64,000 bases of DNA from Bifidobacterium commune (GTDB lineage Bacteria > Actinomycetota > Actinomycetes > Actinomycetales > Bifidobacteriaceae): contig NZ_FMBL01000003.1 of assembly GCF_900094885.1 (NCBI RefSeq), positions 184,346 to 248,345 of the forward strand, in the 5' to 3' direction. The first letter of the stretch is position 1. Each line of letters opens with the position of its first letter. Made by a program: the position numbers and the translations under genes. Positions 27,774-37,440 of the stretch are shown here, one piece after another. The notes below the pieces were generated by a model that worked only from the letters and a program-made list of their open reading frames with translations, ran no database searches and was not told the origin of the DNA.

Positions 27774-28721
27774 TCACTTCGTAAGGTCGCGCCGAAGCAG
27801 TGAGAACTTGTTAGAGTCCAGAATGAAGGTTTTTCGCTCGTTTTTGGCGATGACGTCAAGAATGATGCCGGTGATGATCAGCAGTAGTCCGGCAATCACG
27901 AGCATCACCGCGCCGATAAGCGTGGGGAAGCGCGCGACCATTCCTGTTTTCCAGAAGTCAAACATCACGCTTAGCAGGAATCCCAGTCCTATAAGCGATA
28001 CCGCGCTTCCGATGCCTCCGAAGAATGGCAGTGGCTTGTACTCGCGAATCATCTGGAAGATGGTCTTGAGCACTTTGACGCCGTCGCCCACCGTATCGAG
28101 CTTGCTCACTGATCCCTCGGGCCGATCTCGGTACTGAACAGGCATTTCATAGATGCGCAAGTTGTTGTTGAGGCTGTGAATTGTCATTTCGGTTTCGATC
28201 TCGAACCCGTGTGAAAGAACCGGATAGGTCTTGACGAATGTAAAGGAAAATGCCCGGTAGCCAGTCATAATGTCATGAACGTGCGCGCCGAAGAGGAAGT
28301 TGATCGAATCACGTACGAGACGGTTTCCGAAATTATGGAAGGGTCTTTTGTTTTCTTCGAAGTAAGTGGAGCTCAGACGGTCTCCGATTACCATGTCATA
28401 ACCTTCGGTGATTTTCTGGACCATTTCCAGTGCCGATTCTGCCGGGTACGTGTCATCTCCGTCAGCCATCACATAGACGTCGGCGTCGATGTCCTGAAAC
28501 ATGGCGCGAATGACGTTACCTTTGCCCTGTCGCGGTTCCGTGCGTACTATGGCCCCGGCCGCCTCAGCGATTTCGGCTGTTTTATCGGTAGAATTGTTGT
28601 CATAGACGTAAATGTCTGCTTGCGGTAACGACTGTTTGAAGTCGCGGACAACTTTTCCTATGGTGACCTCTTCGTTGTAGCAAGGCAGAAGAACAGCGAG
28701 AGTCTGATGAATATTCGGCAT
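27774..28721 (-). CDS. Polyprenyl-phosphate glycosyltransferase (GtrB / dolichol-P-mannose synthase type)
   Basis: A 315-residue GT2 membrane enzyme expected to move a sugar from a nucleotide donor to a polyprenyl phosphate on the inner face. The catalytic part shows VLLPCYNEEVTIGKVV at the start, YDNNSTDKT, and MADGDDTYP for metal binding, then the signature GSVSKLDT. Two C-terminal transmembrane helices follow, as in GtrB. The ATG at 28721 is chosen: TATAGT ends seven bases before it, which suggests a leaderless transcript. It diverges from the DUF6020 gene 130 bases away; a GtrA flippase lies at 42473. Sugar identity unknown. Confidence 0.85.
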   Translation of the reverse strand: MPNIHQTLAVLLPCYNEEVTIGKVVRDFKQSLPQADIYVYDNNSTDKTAEIAEAAGAIVRTEPRQGKGNVIRAMFQDIDADVYVMADGDDTYPAESALEMVQKITEGYDMVIGDRLSSTYFEENKRPFHNFGNRLVRDSINFLFGAHVHDIMTGYRAFSFTFVKTYPVLSHGFEIETEMTIHSLNNNLRIYEMPVQYRDRPEGSVSKLDTVGDGVKVLKTIFQMIREYKPLPFFGGIGSAVSLIGLGFLLSVMFDFWKTGMVARFPTLIGAVMLVIAGLLLIITGIILDVIAKNERKTFILDSNKFSLLRRDLTK

Positions 28722-28728
28722 ATTGACC

Positions 28729-28734
28729 ACTATA
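28729..28734 (-). promoter_or_regulatory. -10 element of the GtrB-like gene
   Basis: TATAGT on the minus strand, seven bases before the ATG at 28721, with no ribosome binding site between. Confidence 0.45.
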
Positions 28735-28852
28735 CTGAATAGTCCTCCCGAGAGCATAGAAAATTCTATGTTTCATGCTACTTTGTCAGTAATATCGCTA
28801 TTTTTTAGAAAGTCATTAAACCGGTTTTGCTTATGTTTGAGGATGGGTCGTT

Positions 28853-30886
28853 ATGGAGCAGGAAATGACCGACGAATATTCTGAGAAGGCAAATACGGGT
28901 CTTGCCCTGCTCAGTATCGTCATATCCCTCTTTGCCGCAACGCTGACAACCGTCATTGTACTGCCGGGGCTGGGGTCGGTTCAGCAAGGTTCCGATCTTC
29001 ATGAAATATTGAATTCTGCCATCGCCGGTGTTGCCTCGGCCGGGGCGTTGACCACGTTCATGGTATGGGCGGGTTGTGTTTATCTGTATTGTTCTGGGAT
29101 CAAGGCGTTTGTTCTGCGGTCAGTGTATGAACGTTGCATATTCGCCGTGGTCGCGATCCTGCTGTCCGCAACGGTTTGCTTTACCGGTACTTGGGCCAGT
29201 CTGGATGGTGAAAATGCCGGATATCCTTGGTATTCCAACGGTATGTATCCGTTCGGCAGGCCAGCGTTTACCGGTTTCTTTATCGTGAGGTTGCTTGCGG
29301 TCGCTTCGTTGCTGCTGATGGTCTGGGCGTTGATTGTCGCCATGATCGAGCGGTGCGGTGGCAGTGGTGCGGAGCTTTTCCAATTTTCCGGCAAACTGCG
29401 GGGTTCGAAAGTTTTGGCTGTTGCAGACTGGCTGAAGCGGTATGTGACTCCTTTGCGCTTGAATGTGCGTAGGGTTGCGACGTATACAGCGTTGGTGACG
29501 GTTTGCTGGCTGCCAATTCTTTATATCAACGGTCCAGTGATCGTCAACATCGATACCGTACTCCAGCTCATCCAAGGCCGCGGTTCGAGAATTTGGGACC
29601 CGATGACCATGCAGTGGCTTGACGGATACGCGCTGCAGGATCATCACCCTGTTCTCGATACTCTTATTTACGTTGCTTTTGACCGGTTCGGGCTACTTAT
29701 GGGGCATGAGATTGTGGGCCTACAAGTTCTTGTTCTGCTGCAGGCGATGGTCACCGCGTTTGCCGTTGTTCTAAGCCTTGCTTGGGTTTTCAGCCGGGTA
29801 AAAGTGCCTGGTTTGGTTCAGATGTGCTGCGTTGTTTTCGTGATTGTTGTTCCGACATTCTCCACGGTTTCCACGATTATTGTCAAAGACAGCACGTGGG
29901 CGCCCCTGTTCCTGTTGTGGGCGATCACCTTCGCAGAATTTATTTATCGCAAACAATCGGAAATGCCGGTGAGCTGGAAACTCGTCGCTTTGCTCATTGT
30001 GCTGGCTGTTTTCGCCGGACTGACCAAGAAGACCTCGATCTATATCAGCACCGGAGCCACGTTCCTGGTGTTGATGTTCATGAGTGGGCGTCTCAAGACT
30101 TTGGTTGCCACGTTGGTGCCCGCAGGAATATGTGTGGTGTTGATTCCCGGTCTGTTGTTTCCCGCGTTCCGCATCGCTCCCGGCGGCCCACAAGAGCCGT
30201 TGGCCATGCCAATTCAGCAGGTCACCAAAGTGCTGATCGATCATCAGGACGAGCTGTCCCAGGAAGATCTGCAAGTCATCTCGAAAGTTATAAACGTCAA
30301 TAAAGCCAAGGAAAACTGGAACCCGGTAAGTGCTGATTTCGCCAAGCATTATGGCTACAAGCCTTCAGCAACCAAGGCGGATAGGTCGGCGTTCGAAAAG
30401 TTGTGGGTGATTTTAGCGTTCCGTTACCCTGGCTCCTATGTTGACTCTATATCCTATGTACGCAATCCATTCGTTCTTGGTGAGACGTACTACCAAACTG
30501 GTCCCGTCAAGTGTGGTTGGGAAGGTTCGGGCACGAATAATGTTGAGGTGCTCCCCGGGTTCGAGAGCTGTACGTTTTCCGCGCAACAGAACCGTCTGGG
30601 CAGGCCCTTCGTCAATGTGATGAACCGAATTCCGCCGTTCTCGCTGCTCGGAGCCGAAGTGCTCTACGTTGTATGGGTTCCGTTGCTGGCATTGGCGTTG
30701 GTTATTGTACGCAAGCGTTGGAAGTCCTTGCTGTATTTCTCGCCGGTGCTTATGCAACTTCTGGTGCAGTTCATGGTTCCTTCGTACCAGAACCGTTACA
30801 CGCTCGGTTTGCTGTTCACGGTGTTCCTGACCATGTCGATACCGTTCCTGAATCCTGAACGAGCAGAGAAAAGCATCAGTCGGTGA
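28853..30886 (+). CDS. Large polytopic membrane protein, DUF6020 family
   Basis: A 677-residue membrane protein with about 12-14 hydrophobic segments and two larger outside loops. It matches the DUF6020 proteins found across bifidobacteria (I recognise the family style from motifs such as INGPVIVNIDTVLQLIQG and DHHPVLDTLIY). The overall plan, an N-terminal polytopic half, Asp-containing first loops and a soluble C-terminal loop, resembles GT-C glycosyltransferases that use polyprenyl-linked sugars outside the membrane. The gene diverges from the GtrB-like gene, which fits a donor-user pair. GGATGGG lies nine bases upstream of the ATG at 28853. Enzymatic role is inferred, not shown. Confidence 0.75.
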   Translation: MEQEMTDEYSEKANTGLALLSIVISLFAATLTTVIVLPGLGSVQQGSDLHEILNSAIAGVASAGALTTFMVWAGCVYLYCSGIKAFVLRSVYERCIFAVVAILLSATVCFTGTWASLDGENAGYPWYSNGMYPFGRPAFTGFFIVRLLAVASLLLMVWALIVAMIERCGGSGAELFQFSGKLRGSKVLAVADWLKRYVTPLRLNVRRVATYTALVTVCWLPILYINGPVIVNIDTVLQLIQGRGSRIWDPMTMQWLDGYALQDHHPVLDTLIYVAFDRFGLLMGHEIVGLQVLVLLQAMVTAFAVVLSLAWVFSRVKVPGLVQMCCVVFVIVVPTFSTVSTIIVKDSTWAPLFLLWAITFAEFIYRKQSEMPVSWKLVALLIVLAVFAGLTKKTSIYISTGATFLVLMFMSGRLKTLVATLVPAGICVVLIPGLLFPAFRIAPGGPQEPLAMPIQQVTKVLIDHQDELSQEDLQVISKVINVNKAKENWNPVSADFAKHYGYKPSATKADRSAFEKLWVILAFRYPGSYVDSISYVRNPFVLGETYYQTGPVKCGWEGSGTNNVEVLPGFESCTFSAQQNRLGRPFVNVMNRIPPFSLLGAEVLYVVWVPLLALALVIVRKRWKSLLYFSPVLMQLLVQFMVPSYQNRYTLGLLFTVFLTMSIPFLNPERAEKSISR

Positions 30887-31055
30887 ACATCGCCGAAGAT
30901 GCCGAGACTGTCAACCCCCTAAAACCGTCGAGTAGCATCTGGCGGTACTTGGATTCGGCGAATAATATATGAGACTCGAAGGGGGTGTCCCCTCCCCGGA
31001 ACCTGGAGTGGCCGAAAAGATCGAGTAGTGAAAAAGATGTGCAAACCGGCGAATC

Positions 31056-32174
31056 TCAGTGTGCAAACACGAGTATTCTGCGTTCCAGCGGATGCATGAT
31101 AAGGGTGTCAATCAAGAACGCGATTAACGATGTTGTCACGTAGACAATCAGTACACAGGCCACCAAGAGCAAGCCCTTTGACCACATGGAGTTCGGCACG
31201 GGGACTATCCTAGTTACAGCCGGCCAAATGAGGCGGTATAAAAACATGTTCTCGTGCAGTAGGTAGACGCCGAACGTCGAAGCGGCGAGCTTGAGCGTGA
31301 ATGTCTGGATGCCTTGCGGGACGCTTGTCATATTAACTCGGTTGACCAGAATGAAGATCGCTGCGCCGATGATCATGGGAATGGATTGGACTCCCGGTCG
31401 TGCTTGGCCACGCCAGCCAAGCAGCATCACCAGACCGGAATCGCTCATTAAGACATGGTTGAAAAGAACAAGAAACAGCGTCGAACCGATGATGGCTAAC
31501 CACAGATAGCCGGTTTTCAACAATCGAGTGTGTTGATCGCCGTATTTGCGAATCCATCCGCCAACCATGTAGCCGAGAATGGCATACGTAACATCGTTCC
31601 AACCTCCAACGCGCCCGAAGAAAATCCCCCAGATTCCGAACATGGCCAGAATTGCGATGAATGCGCCTATATAATGCTCTGAGAGATTGTCAAACAGAGT
31701 GTTGAGGAACGGTAGGAGCAACAGCATGCAGATATAGGCGGTGATGAACCAGTATGTACCATAGAAGAACGGTGTGATGATTGCGAACGCGGTGCGGATC
31801 AGGTCGTCTCCATGGAACAGCTCGGCGATATCTGACGGAAGGATTGTTAAAGACGAGGCAATCGTAATTGCCGCGAGAACCAGCGCGCCGTAGCAGAACA
31901 TCTGGAACCAAGTTTTAAAGATGCGTGTCCAATTGAATGTCTTATTGACGAGGAAAAACCCGGAAATGATGAAGAAGATGGATACGCCCACTTGTCCGTA
32001 TTGCACGATCAGGTAAGTTAGCGAAGATTTCCATCCCGGTTTGTAAATGGATTCATGATCTGCATTAAGCAACCAAGTGATGTGCAGCATCCCGTGACAT
32101 GCCACAATCAGTACCATCGCAAAAATACGAAGTATCTCTATGTTCAGATTGCGTACCCGTTTAGTTTTTTCCAA
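31056..32174 (-). CDS. Membrane acyltransferase family 3 (OafA-like)
   Basis: A 372-residue membrane protein with about ten hydrophobic helices. The N terminus NLNIEILRIFAMVLIVACHG carries the R-x-F-A..H pattern of acyltransferase-3 enzymes, with the catalytic His in the first helix. Such enzymes transfer acetyl or succinyl groups to surface polysaccharides. It ends by convergence with the DUF6020 gene and diverges from the GT4 gene. The target is probably the glycan made by the neighbouring glycosyltransferases, an inference from position only. Confidence 0.87.
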   Translation of the reverse strand: MEKTKRVRNLNIEILRIFAMVLIVACHGMLHITWLLNADHESIYKPGWKSSLTYLIVQYGQVGVSIFFIISGFFLVNKTFNWTRIFKTWFQMFCYGALVLAAITIASSLTILPSDIAELFHGDDLIRTAFAIITPFFYGTYWFITAYICMLLLLPFLNTLFDNLSEHYIGAFIAILAMFGIWGIFFGRVGGWNDVTYAILGYMVGGWIRKYGDQHTRLLKTGYLWLAIIGSTLFLVLFNHVLMSDSGLVMLLGWRGQARPGVQSIPMIIGAAIFILVNRVNMTSVPQGIQTFTLKLAASTFGVYLLHENMFLYRLIWPAVTRIVPVPNSMWSKGLLLVACVLIVYVTTSLIAFLIDTLIMHPLERRILVFAH

Positions 32175-32419
32175 GATTCCTCATTGGTTGTTGTGAATCG
32201 ACTATGGCGTATTCGCTATTCGTTACAATACCTTCAGGCTGGTATAAATCGAACAAGCTAGCAGGTGAAAGAAGACCGGTTTACGGCCTGGGCGATAGTT
32301 GCGGAGAAGAATGCATATTATGCTAGATTGTGTTTAGATATATAGATAGTGCGAAGTATTGGTATTCATATTTCGTATAGCAAACGGTTTTTAAATGCCT
32401 TCTAGTATCATCGTTAGTT

Positions 32420-34111
32420 ATGTGTGATTTTTTCAGGATTTCGGCAGGCGATCAGGCCAAGCTTGACTCGCTGAGTGAACGGTTGCGGCGTCTCGTTGTG
32501 GGATCGATAAATTACAACGCATTGATTCAACCGGGCAGAACCCTTGTTTTCCGCTTGTATATGGGCGAGAAGTGGCAATATCCGAGGTTGACAGATTTGA
32601 CTACGCTCAGCGGTCTGTTGACTCGAGACGAGGGTCTGGAGCCCTTCGAAGAGTTGACGGTCACCTCGACAGTTTCTCCGCTTTCCGCATACCCTCCCCA
32701 GTACTTTGATGGGCACGATCAGATAGTTGACACTGGGGTTCGTTATCTGTTGCTCACCCCCGATGACGCCACCGACAAGGATGTGGAACAAAAGCATCCT
32801 AATGATAGTGCGAAATCGAAGCTCTATGACATCCTTGAATTGTCTGCGCCGTCCCAGTTCGATGTATTCCGGGATACCAAGCGTAGCATTCGCGAATATC
32901 TCAGCAAGAAACCAATAGAACCATGGATTCCGTCGACGGTTGAAAAAGAGAACGCTTCACCGCACCGTCATCATCCAGTCGTCGAGATTAAACCTGGTGA
33001 GGCTCCCGCTGGTTCGCCGAAGGCCGTCATCATCGCGATGCACTGGTTCCAGGCAGGAGGTGCGGAACGTTGGGCCTTGGAGACCGTTCGATTGGTGAAA
33101 GAAGCGGGTCTTTACCCGGTCGTCATCACCGATAGGGATGGGCATCAGCCATGGATCAATCGTCCTGAATTCGATGATGCGTTGCTGCTACCGCTTACAG
33201 CCCCGTTGCAGGAGCGCCCTGGTGATGCACCACTGCTGCGTGCGCTCTTCGAGCATTTCGACATCAAAGGAGTTCTGATTCATCATTCCCAATGGATGTA
33301 CGACCGGGCATGGTGGGTTAAGAAGTACTTCCCGCAGACTGAAATCATCGATTCTTTGCACATTGTGGAGTATTTCTTCCGCGGCGGTTATCCCCACGAG
33401 TCTGTTATGCGCGATAAATGGATTGATCTTCATCATGTCATTTCGCCCCAGTTGCAGCACTGGATGGTTGACGTTCATCATGTCAACCCCAAGAAGGTTG
33501 TGGTTGCTCCATTGGTCGGTTTGACTGCAGACCATGAAAAGGCAACATTCAAGACAAGAGATACCAGCAAGCCCCTTACTGTAGCTTTTGTTGGGCGTAT
33601 GGTTCGTCAGAAGCGCCCCGAGGCGTTCATTCTTACGGCCCATGCGCTGCAGCAGGCATATCCAGGTAAGTTTAAGTTCATTATGCAGGGCAACGGCGAT
33701 ATGGATATCTTCGCCGATACGCTGATTGAGCGTTATGGTCTCGGCGAAGTTCTAGAAATGCGTCCGATGACAACGCCTGTGGCCAAGACTTATCAGGATG
33801 CCGATGTGTTGCTGATTTCCTCGATCAACGAAGGTATAACGCTTACGACCATCGAGGCGCTTTCGGCCGGTATTCCGGTGATTTCCGCCGATGTTGGCTC
33901 ACAGTCCACGCTGGTGCCGAAGCAGGGACTGTTGCGCCGTATGACTTCGAAGATGGTTCATGACGCCAAATCGGCGCTGGTGCATCTGGCCAATAATGAA
34001 GATGACCGTAAACAACTGTGGGCGCTTGAGGAGAACCGATTGGAGAAGTTCTCGCAGCTCGAGCCCGCGGATCACCTGTTTGCACGAACGTTAGAGGGGT
34101 GGAACAAGTAA
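32420..34111 (+). CDS. GT4-family glycosyltransferase with extra N-terminal domain
   Basis: A 563-residue enzyme. Residues 1-185 form a region I cannot assign. From about 193 a GT-B fold begins with AVIIAMHWFQAGGAERWALE, followed in the second half by VAFVGRMVRQKRPE and the donor-binding EGITLTTIEALSAGIPVIS near residue 475. This is typical of GT4 retaining transferases. One base separates its stop from the start of the galactofuranosyltransferase gene (TAAGATG), so the two are co-transcribed. A role in building the same cell-surface polysaccharide is likely. The start at 32420 has no strong ribosome binding site. Confidence 0.85.
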   Translation: MCDFFRISAGDQAKLDSLSERLRRLVVGSINYNALIQPGRTLVFRLYMGEKWQYPRLTDLTTLSGLLTRDEGLEPFEELTVTSTVSPLSAYPPQYFDGHDQIVDTGVRYLLLTPDDATDKDVEQKHPNDSAKSKLYDILELSAPSQFDVFRDTKRSIREYLSKKPIEPWIPSTVEKENASPHRHHPVVEIKPGEAPAGSPKAVIIAMHWFQAGGAERWALETVRLVKEAGLYPVVITDRDGHQPWINRPEFDDALLLPLTAPLQERPGDAPLLRALFEHFDIKGVLIHHSQWMYDRAWWVKKYFPQTEIIDSLHIVEYFFRGGYPHESVMRDKWIDLHHVISPQLQHWMVDVHHVNPKKVVVAPLVGLTADHEKATFKTRDTSKPLTVAFVGRMVRQKRPEAFILTAHALQQAYPGKFKFIMQGNGDMDIFADTLIERYGLGEVLEMRPMTTPVAKTYQDADVLLISSINEGITLTTIEALSAGIPVISADVGSQSTLVPKQGLLRRMTSKMVHDAKSALVHLANNEDDRKQLWALEENRLEKFSQLEPADHLFARTLEGWNK

Positions 34112-34112
34112 G

Positions 34113-35048
34113 ATGGCTGAAGACAAGCGGAAAATAGCCGCGGTGGTAGTTACCTATAACCGCCTTGACAAACTGAAGACCGTACTGCGTTGCATGGAAG
34201 AGCAGACCCGTCTGCCTGAGCAGCTCATCATCGTCAACAATGCCGCCACCGACGGCACCGACCAGTACCTGGCGGAATACAAGGCGAATTTCAAGTTTGC
34301 TGACAAGATTCAGCTTGACATCGTCACACTGCCAACCAATGAAGGCGGCGCAGGCGGATTCTCTGCCGGTATGCGTCGTTCCTACGAGCTGGGTGCCGAT
34401 TTTGCTTGGATCTTCGATGATGACGGTTATCCGGAACCGGATGCGTTGGAGAAGTTGGTGGACGGGTACGATGCCGCTTCCGCAAAGCTGGGCACCAACA
34501 TCCCGTTCGCGTGCTCGTTGGTCAAGTTCATTGACGGTAACATCTCGGAGATGAACAACCCCATGACCACGTGGGATTGGGGCCGCTTGATGGCACAGGG
34601 TCTCAACATTGCTTTGGTCAGCCGCTGCTCGTTCGTCTCTGTGCTCATTCCGCGCTGGGTGATGGAATCCTACGGTCTGCCGTACAAGGAATACTTCATT
34701 TGGTTCGATGACGCTGAATACACCATCCGTATCACTGACGGCTGCCCGGGCATCCAGGTTATGGACAGTGTCGTGTTGCACGATATGGGTTCAAACAAGG
34801 GTGTCAACTATTCGATGATCGATGAAAAGAACATTTGGAAATTCGAATATGGCGCACGCAACGAGGGTTCCTATCACCTGCATCACGAAGGCATGTACCA
34901 GTACTTGCGTTTCTGCGCGATGGTGATGAACCATATGCGTCGCGGAGGTGTTGCGAAACCGCTGCAGAAGAGGATTTACAAGAAGCTCATCGAAGCATGG
35001 AACTTCAATCCGAAAATCGACTATCCGCAGGTTCCAGTCAAGGACTGA
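34113..35048 (+). CDS. glfT1: Galactofuranosyltransferase GlfT1-like (or rhamnosyltransferase)
   Basis: A 311-residue GT2 enzyme, close in length to mycobacterial GlfT1. It starts AAVVVTYNRLDKLKTVL, has the galactofuranosyltransferase-type signature NEGGAGGFSAGM at 76-87 and metal motif DDD at 102-104 in FDDDGYP. It ends with a pair of His in SYHLHHEGMYQYLRF. In mycobacteria GlfT1 primes the galactan chain on a lipid-linked GlcNAc-rhamnose unit. Here it sits beside wzt and wzm, as in Mycobacterium, which supports the same role. RfbF-type rhamnosyltransferases share the motif, so that is the main alternative. Confidence 0.82.
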   Translation: MAEDKRKIAAVVVTYNRLDKLKTVLRCMEEQTRLPEQLIIVNNAATDGTDQYLAEYKANFKFADKIQLDIVTLPTNEGGAGGFSAGMRRSYELGADFAWIFDDDGYPEPDALEKLVDGYDAASAKLGTNIPFACSLVKFIDGNISEMNNPMTTWDWGRLMAQGLNIALVSRCSFVSVLIPRWVMESYGLPYKEYFIWFDDAEYTIRITDGCPGIQVMDSVVLHDMGSNKGVNYSMIDEKNIWKFEYGARNEGSYHLHHEGMYQYLRFCAMVMNHMRRGGVAKPLQKRIYKKLIEAWNFNPKIDYPQVPVKD

Positions 35049-35097
35049 ACGTTTTACTGACGCGGCCGCGATGACGAACGTCATTGAAGATCGGCCG

Positions 35098-35156
35098 CCG
35101 ATACGAAGAAGGGTTCTGAAATCCTATAGCGATTTCAGAACCCTTCTTCGTATCGG
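35098..35156. terminator. Bidirectional terminator between glfT1 and wzt
   Basis: A perfect 26-bp stem (35098-35123 with 35131-35156) with a seven-base loop lies between two convergent genes, 50 bases past glfT1 and 20 bases past wzt. Its length is exceptional compared with the other hairpins here. Confidence 0.9.
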
Positions 35157-35176
35157 TGTATTTGCCGTTAAAAGAC

Positions 35177-36490
35177 TTAACGCGGCGAACCGACTTGGGA
35201 GATTTGCATAACCCGGTCGTTGATTAACGCGTAATCCTTGTTTCTGGAGTCTCTGATGGCGAACGCGCACGAATTTGCATCGTTGGTGAACGCGACCATG
35301 TCCGTGATTTCGGTGTTTTTCTTGGACAGCGTACGCAACGAGGCGACCAGTCTGAAATCGCCGTTGTTGAACAGGTTGAGGGGCAGCTCAAACTCAACGG
35401 TTCGATGGCCGTGCTCCGTGTATTTCAGTCTTTTTTCACCGGTGTCGAACGCCACGCCGCCACGCCGAAGATCGTGCAGTGCGATGGCGAGGTAGAAATC
35501 TTCAGCCTCGTTGAACTCGTATTCCACCTCGAAGCGGAACGTGTCGGAGCTCTTGCATATCTGGCTAGAAAGCGGCTTTACCTTCAGTAACGGGCAACGG
35601 CTGTTGAGGCCGTCTGCATATTCGCCTTTGCGCAGTTGGGTTTCTTTCTTTTCCACCTGAAGGTTTTCAAGAGTGTATTGATTGGCTGCTTCCTCGGTGT
35701 TGCCGTTGACGATGACGTCGCCATTCTTAATGAGAATGGCTCGGTTGCAGTACTTTTTTACGGAATCCATGCTGTGGGTGACGAGGATGACTGTCTTGTT
35801 CGGGTCCTTTTTCACTTCGGCGAAATAGTCGTCGCATTTCTGCTGAAATGCCTCGTCTCCGACAGCAAGCACCTCGTCAAGTACAAGGACGTCGCCTTGG
35901 GCTTTGATGGCTACGGAGAAGGCCAAACGAACCTGCATGCCGCTTGAATAATTCTTCAGCTTTTGGTCCATGAAGTCATCAAGTTCGGCAAAATCGACGA
36001 TGTCGTCGTACATGTCCTCGATTTCCTCTCGGGTGAAGCCCAACAGGGCACCGTTGAGGAATACGTTCTCACGGCCGGTCAATTCTGGGTTGAAGCCGAC
36101 TCCGAGTTCGATGAACGGCACCAGTTTTCCCTTGACGTTGACTGTGCCGGCATCCGGTACGTAGATACCGGAGATGATTTTCAGCAGGGTTGATTTTCCG
36201 GACCCGTTACGGCCGACGATACCGAAAAAGTCGCCGCGGTGGACGTCGAACGTAATATCGTTGAGTACCTGCTGTTTTTTGTAGCCCTTGATACCTTTGG
36301 TCCAGTTGATAAACGCCTGTTTCAGACCGCTCGCTTGCTCGGTGGGGAGTTGAAAATACTTGCCGACGTGATTGACCGAAAGTACCACTTCGGGGCTTCT
36401 TGAAGAGTTGCTTGAAGCTCCGATAAGCGAGGAATCGTCACGAGTGTCTGATGAGTTGGTCATGGAAACCATTGATTTTGAAGAAGTCAT
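35177..36490 (-). CDS. wzt: ABC polysaccharide exporter, ATP-binding protein with C-terminal sugar-binding domain
   Basis: A 437-residue Wzt-type ATPase on the inner face of the membrane. Walker A GRNGSGKSTLL is near residue 92, the signature YSSGMQVRLAF near 180 and Walker B LVLDEVLAVGD near 203. The last 150 residues form an extra beta-rich domain (FRFEVEYEFNEAEDFYLAIA..) like the Wzt C-terminal domain that reads the glycan end in some exporters. The ATG at 36490 follows AGGGG at a good distance and avoids 22 poorly coding residues from 36556. It ends the message that starts with wzm, 13 bases upstream. It is expected to power export of the galactan. Confidence 0.9.
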   Translation of the reverse strand: MTSSKSMVSMTNSSDTRDDSSLIGASSNSSRSPEVVLSVNHVGKYFQLPTEQASGLKQAFINWTKGIKGYKKQQVLNDITFDVHRGDFFGIVGRNGSGKSTLLKIISGIYVPDAGTVNVKGKLVPFIELGVGFNPELTGRENVFLNGALLGFTREEIEDMYDDIVDFAELDDFMDQKLKNYSSGMQVRLAFSVAIKAQGDVLVLDEVLAVGDEAFQQKCDDYFAEVKKDPNKTVILVTHSMDSVKKYCNRAILIKNGDVIVNGNTEEAANQYTLENLQVEKKETQLRKGEYADGLNSRCPLLKVKPLSSQICKSSDTFRFEVEYEFNEAEDFYLAIALHDLRRGGVAFDTGEKRLKYTEHGHRTVEFELPLNLFNNGDFRLVASLRTLSKKNTEITDMVAFTNDANSCAFAIRDSRNKDYALINDRVMQISQVGSPR

Positions 36491-36503
36491 GGTGGTTCGC
36501 CCC

Positions 36504-37340
36504 TTACATGATTTCCGCAAATTTACGGCTGTGCTTGCGGAAGACATACACGCCAAGGATCAGGAATATGACCGAAAGGGCATACGGGATAAGGCATATA
36601 AGCGGGTTGTTAACTTCGTTCCAGATAGTCTGAACATTGTGGGGATCTACAAGATTGTGCCGCGCATCTTGGAACGTCTGGGCTATCGGACTCAGAAGCA
36701 TGATTTTGGAGATGATCGGGTAATTGTTCTTGACCATGGAAAGCGGGTAAATAATAGGCGTCGCATAGAAGATAATCTGACTGATGACTTCCCAGATATG
36801 CAGAATGTCACGGAAGTGAACATATATCGTGGAAAGCAGCAGAGCGCAGCCTAAAGCGAAGATGTAAAGCTCGATGAGGTTGAATGGCAGGAGAAGCACG
36901 CGCCAGGTGAACTGTGCTCCGTTGAGTATGGCGAACATCAGAATGACGACGAGGTTGATGCCCAGGCTGATTAGGGCTCCACACGTTGCGGAAACAACGA
37001 TAACGTAGTTGGGGAAATGGATTTTCCTCAGGATGTCACCGCGGTCGACAATGGAACGAAGGCCGGTTCCGGTCGCTTCGGCGAAGAACTGCCAAAGGCA
37101 GTTGCCCATCAACAGAACTACCGGGTATTGCGGTGTGCCGTCAGTGAAGTGCAGGAAGCGTACAAACACCATATACATGATGCCGAACAGCATGAGCGGT
37201 TTGATGACCGACCAAGCAATACCAAGGAACGAACCCTGATAACGCAGCTTGAAATCGGTTTTCACCAGCTCGTTCAGAACGACCCACGAATAGTGATATC
37301 GATCCTTGAGATTTTTGGCTAATGTCTTCACAAAGCCCAT
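36504..37340 (-). CDS. wzm: ABC polysaccharide exporter, permease
   Basis: A 278-residue ABC-2 type permease with six predicted membrane helices. It begins with an amphipathic region ending DFKLRYQGSFLGIAWSVIKPL, the hallmark of Wzm/TagG/RfbA exporters. Motifs YPVVLLMGNCLWQFF and IIFYATPIIYP match the family. It pairs with the Wzt ATPase 13 bases downstream and moves a polyprenyl-linked polysaccharide across the membrane. The divergent neighbour is the polymerising galactosyltransferase. No ribosome binding site is seen before the ATG at 37340. Confidence 0.92.
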   Translation of the reverse strand: MGFVKTLAKNLKDRYHYSWVVLNELVKTDFKLRYQGSFLGIAWSVIKPLMLFGIMYMVFVRFLHFTDGTPQYPVVLLMGNCLWQFFAEATGTGLRSIVDRGDILRKIHFPNYVIVVSATCGALISLGINLVVILMFAILNGAQFTWRVLLLPFNLIELYIFALGCALLLSTIYVHFRDILHIWEVISQIIFYATPIIYPLSMVKNNYPIISKIMLLSPIAQTFQDARHNLVDPHNVQTIWNEVNNPLICLIPYALSVIFLILGVYVFRKHSRKFAEIM

Positions 37341-37427
37341 AGTTTAGCAATGACCGTGGGCTTATTCGCCGATAAAGACCGTTCTGCATAAGGTTTACGC
37401 ACTTGTGCCGTTTTGTCATCGTGCAGT

Positions 37428-37433
37428 TATACT
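37428..37433 (+). promoter_or_regulatory. -10 element of glfT2
   Basis: TATACT lies seven bases before the ATG at 37441, with no ribosome binding site between; the shared 100-base spacer also serves wzm. Confidence 0.5.
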
Positions 37434-37440
37434 GAAAACC

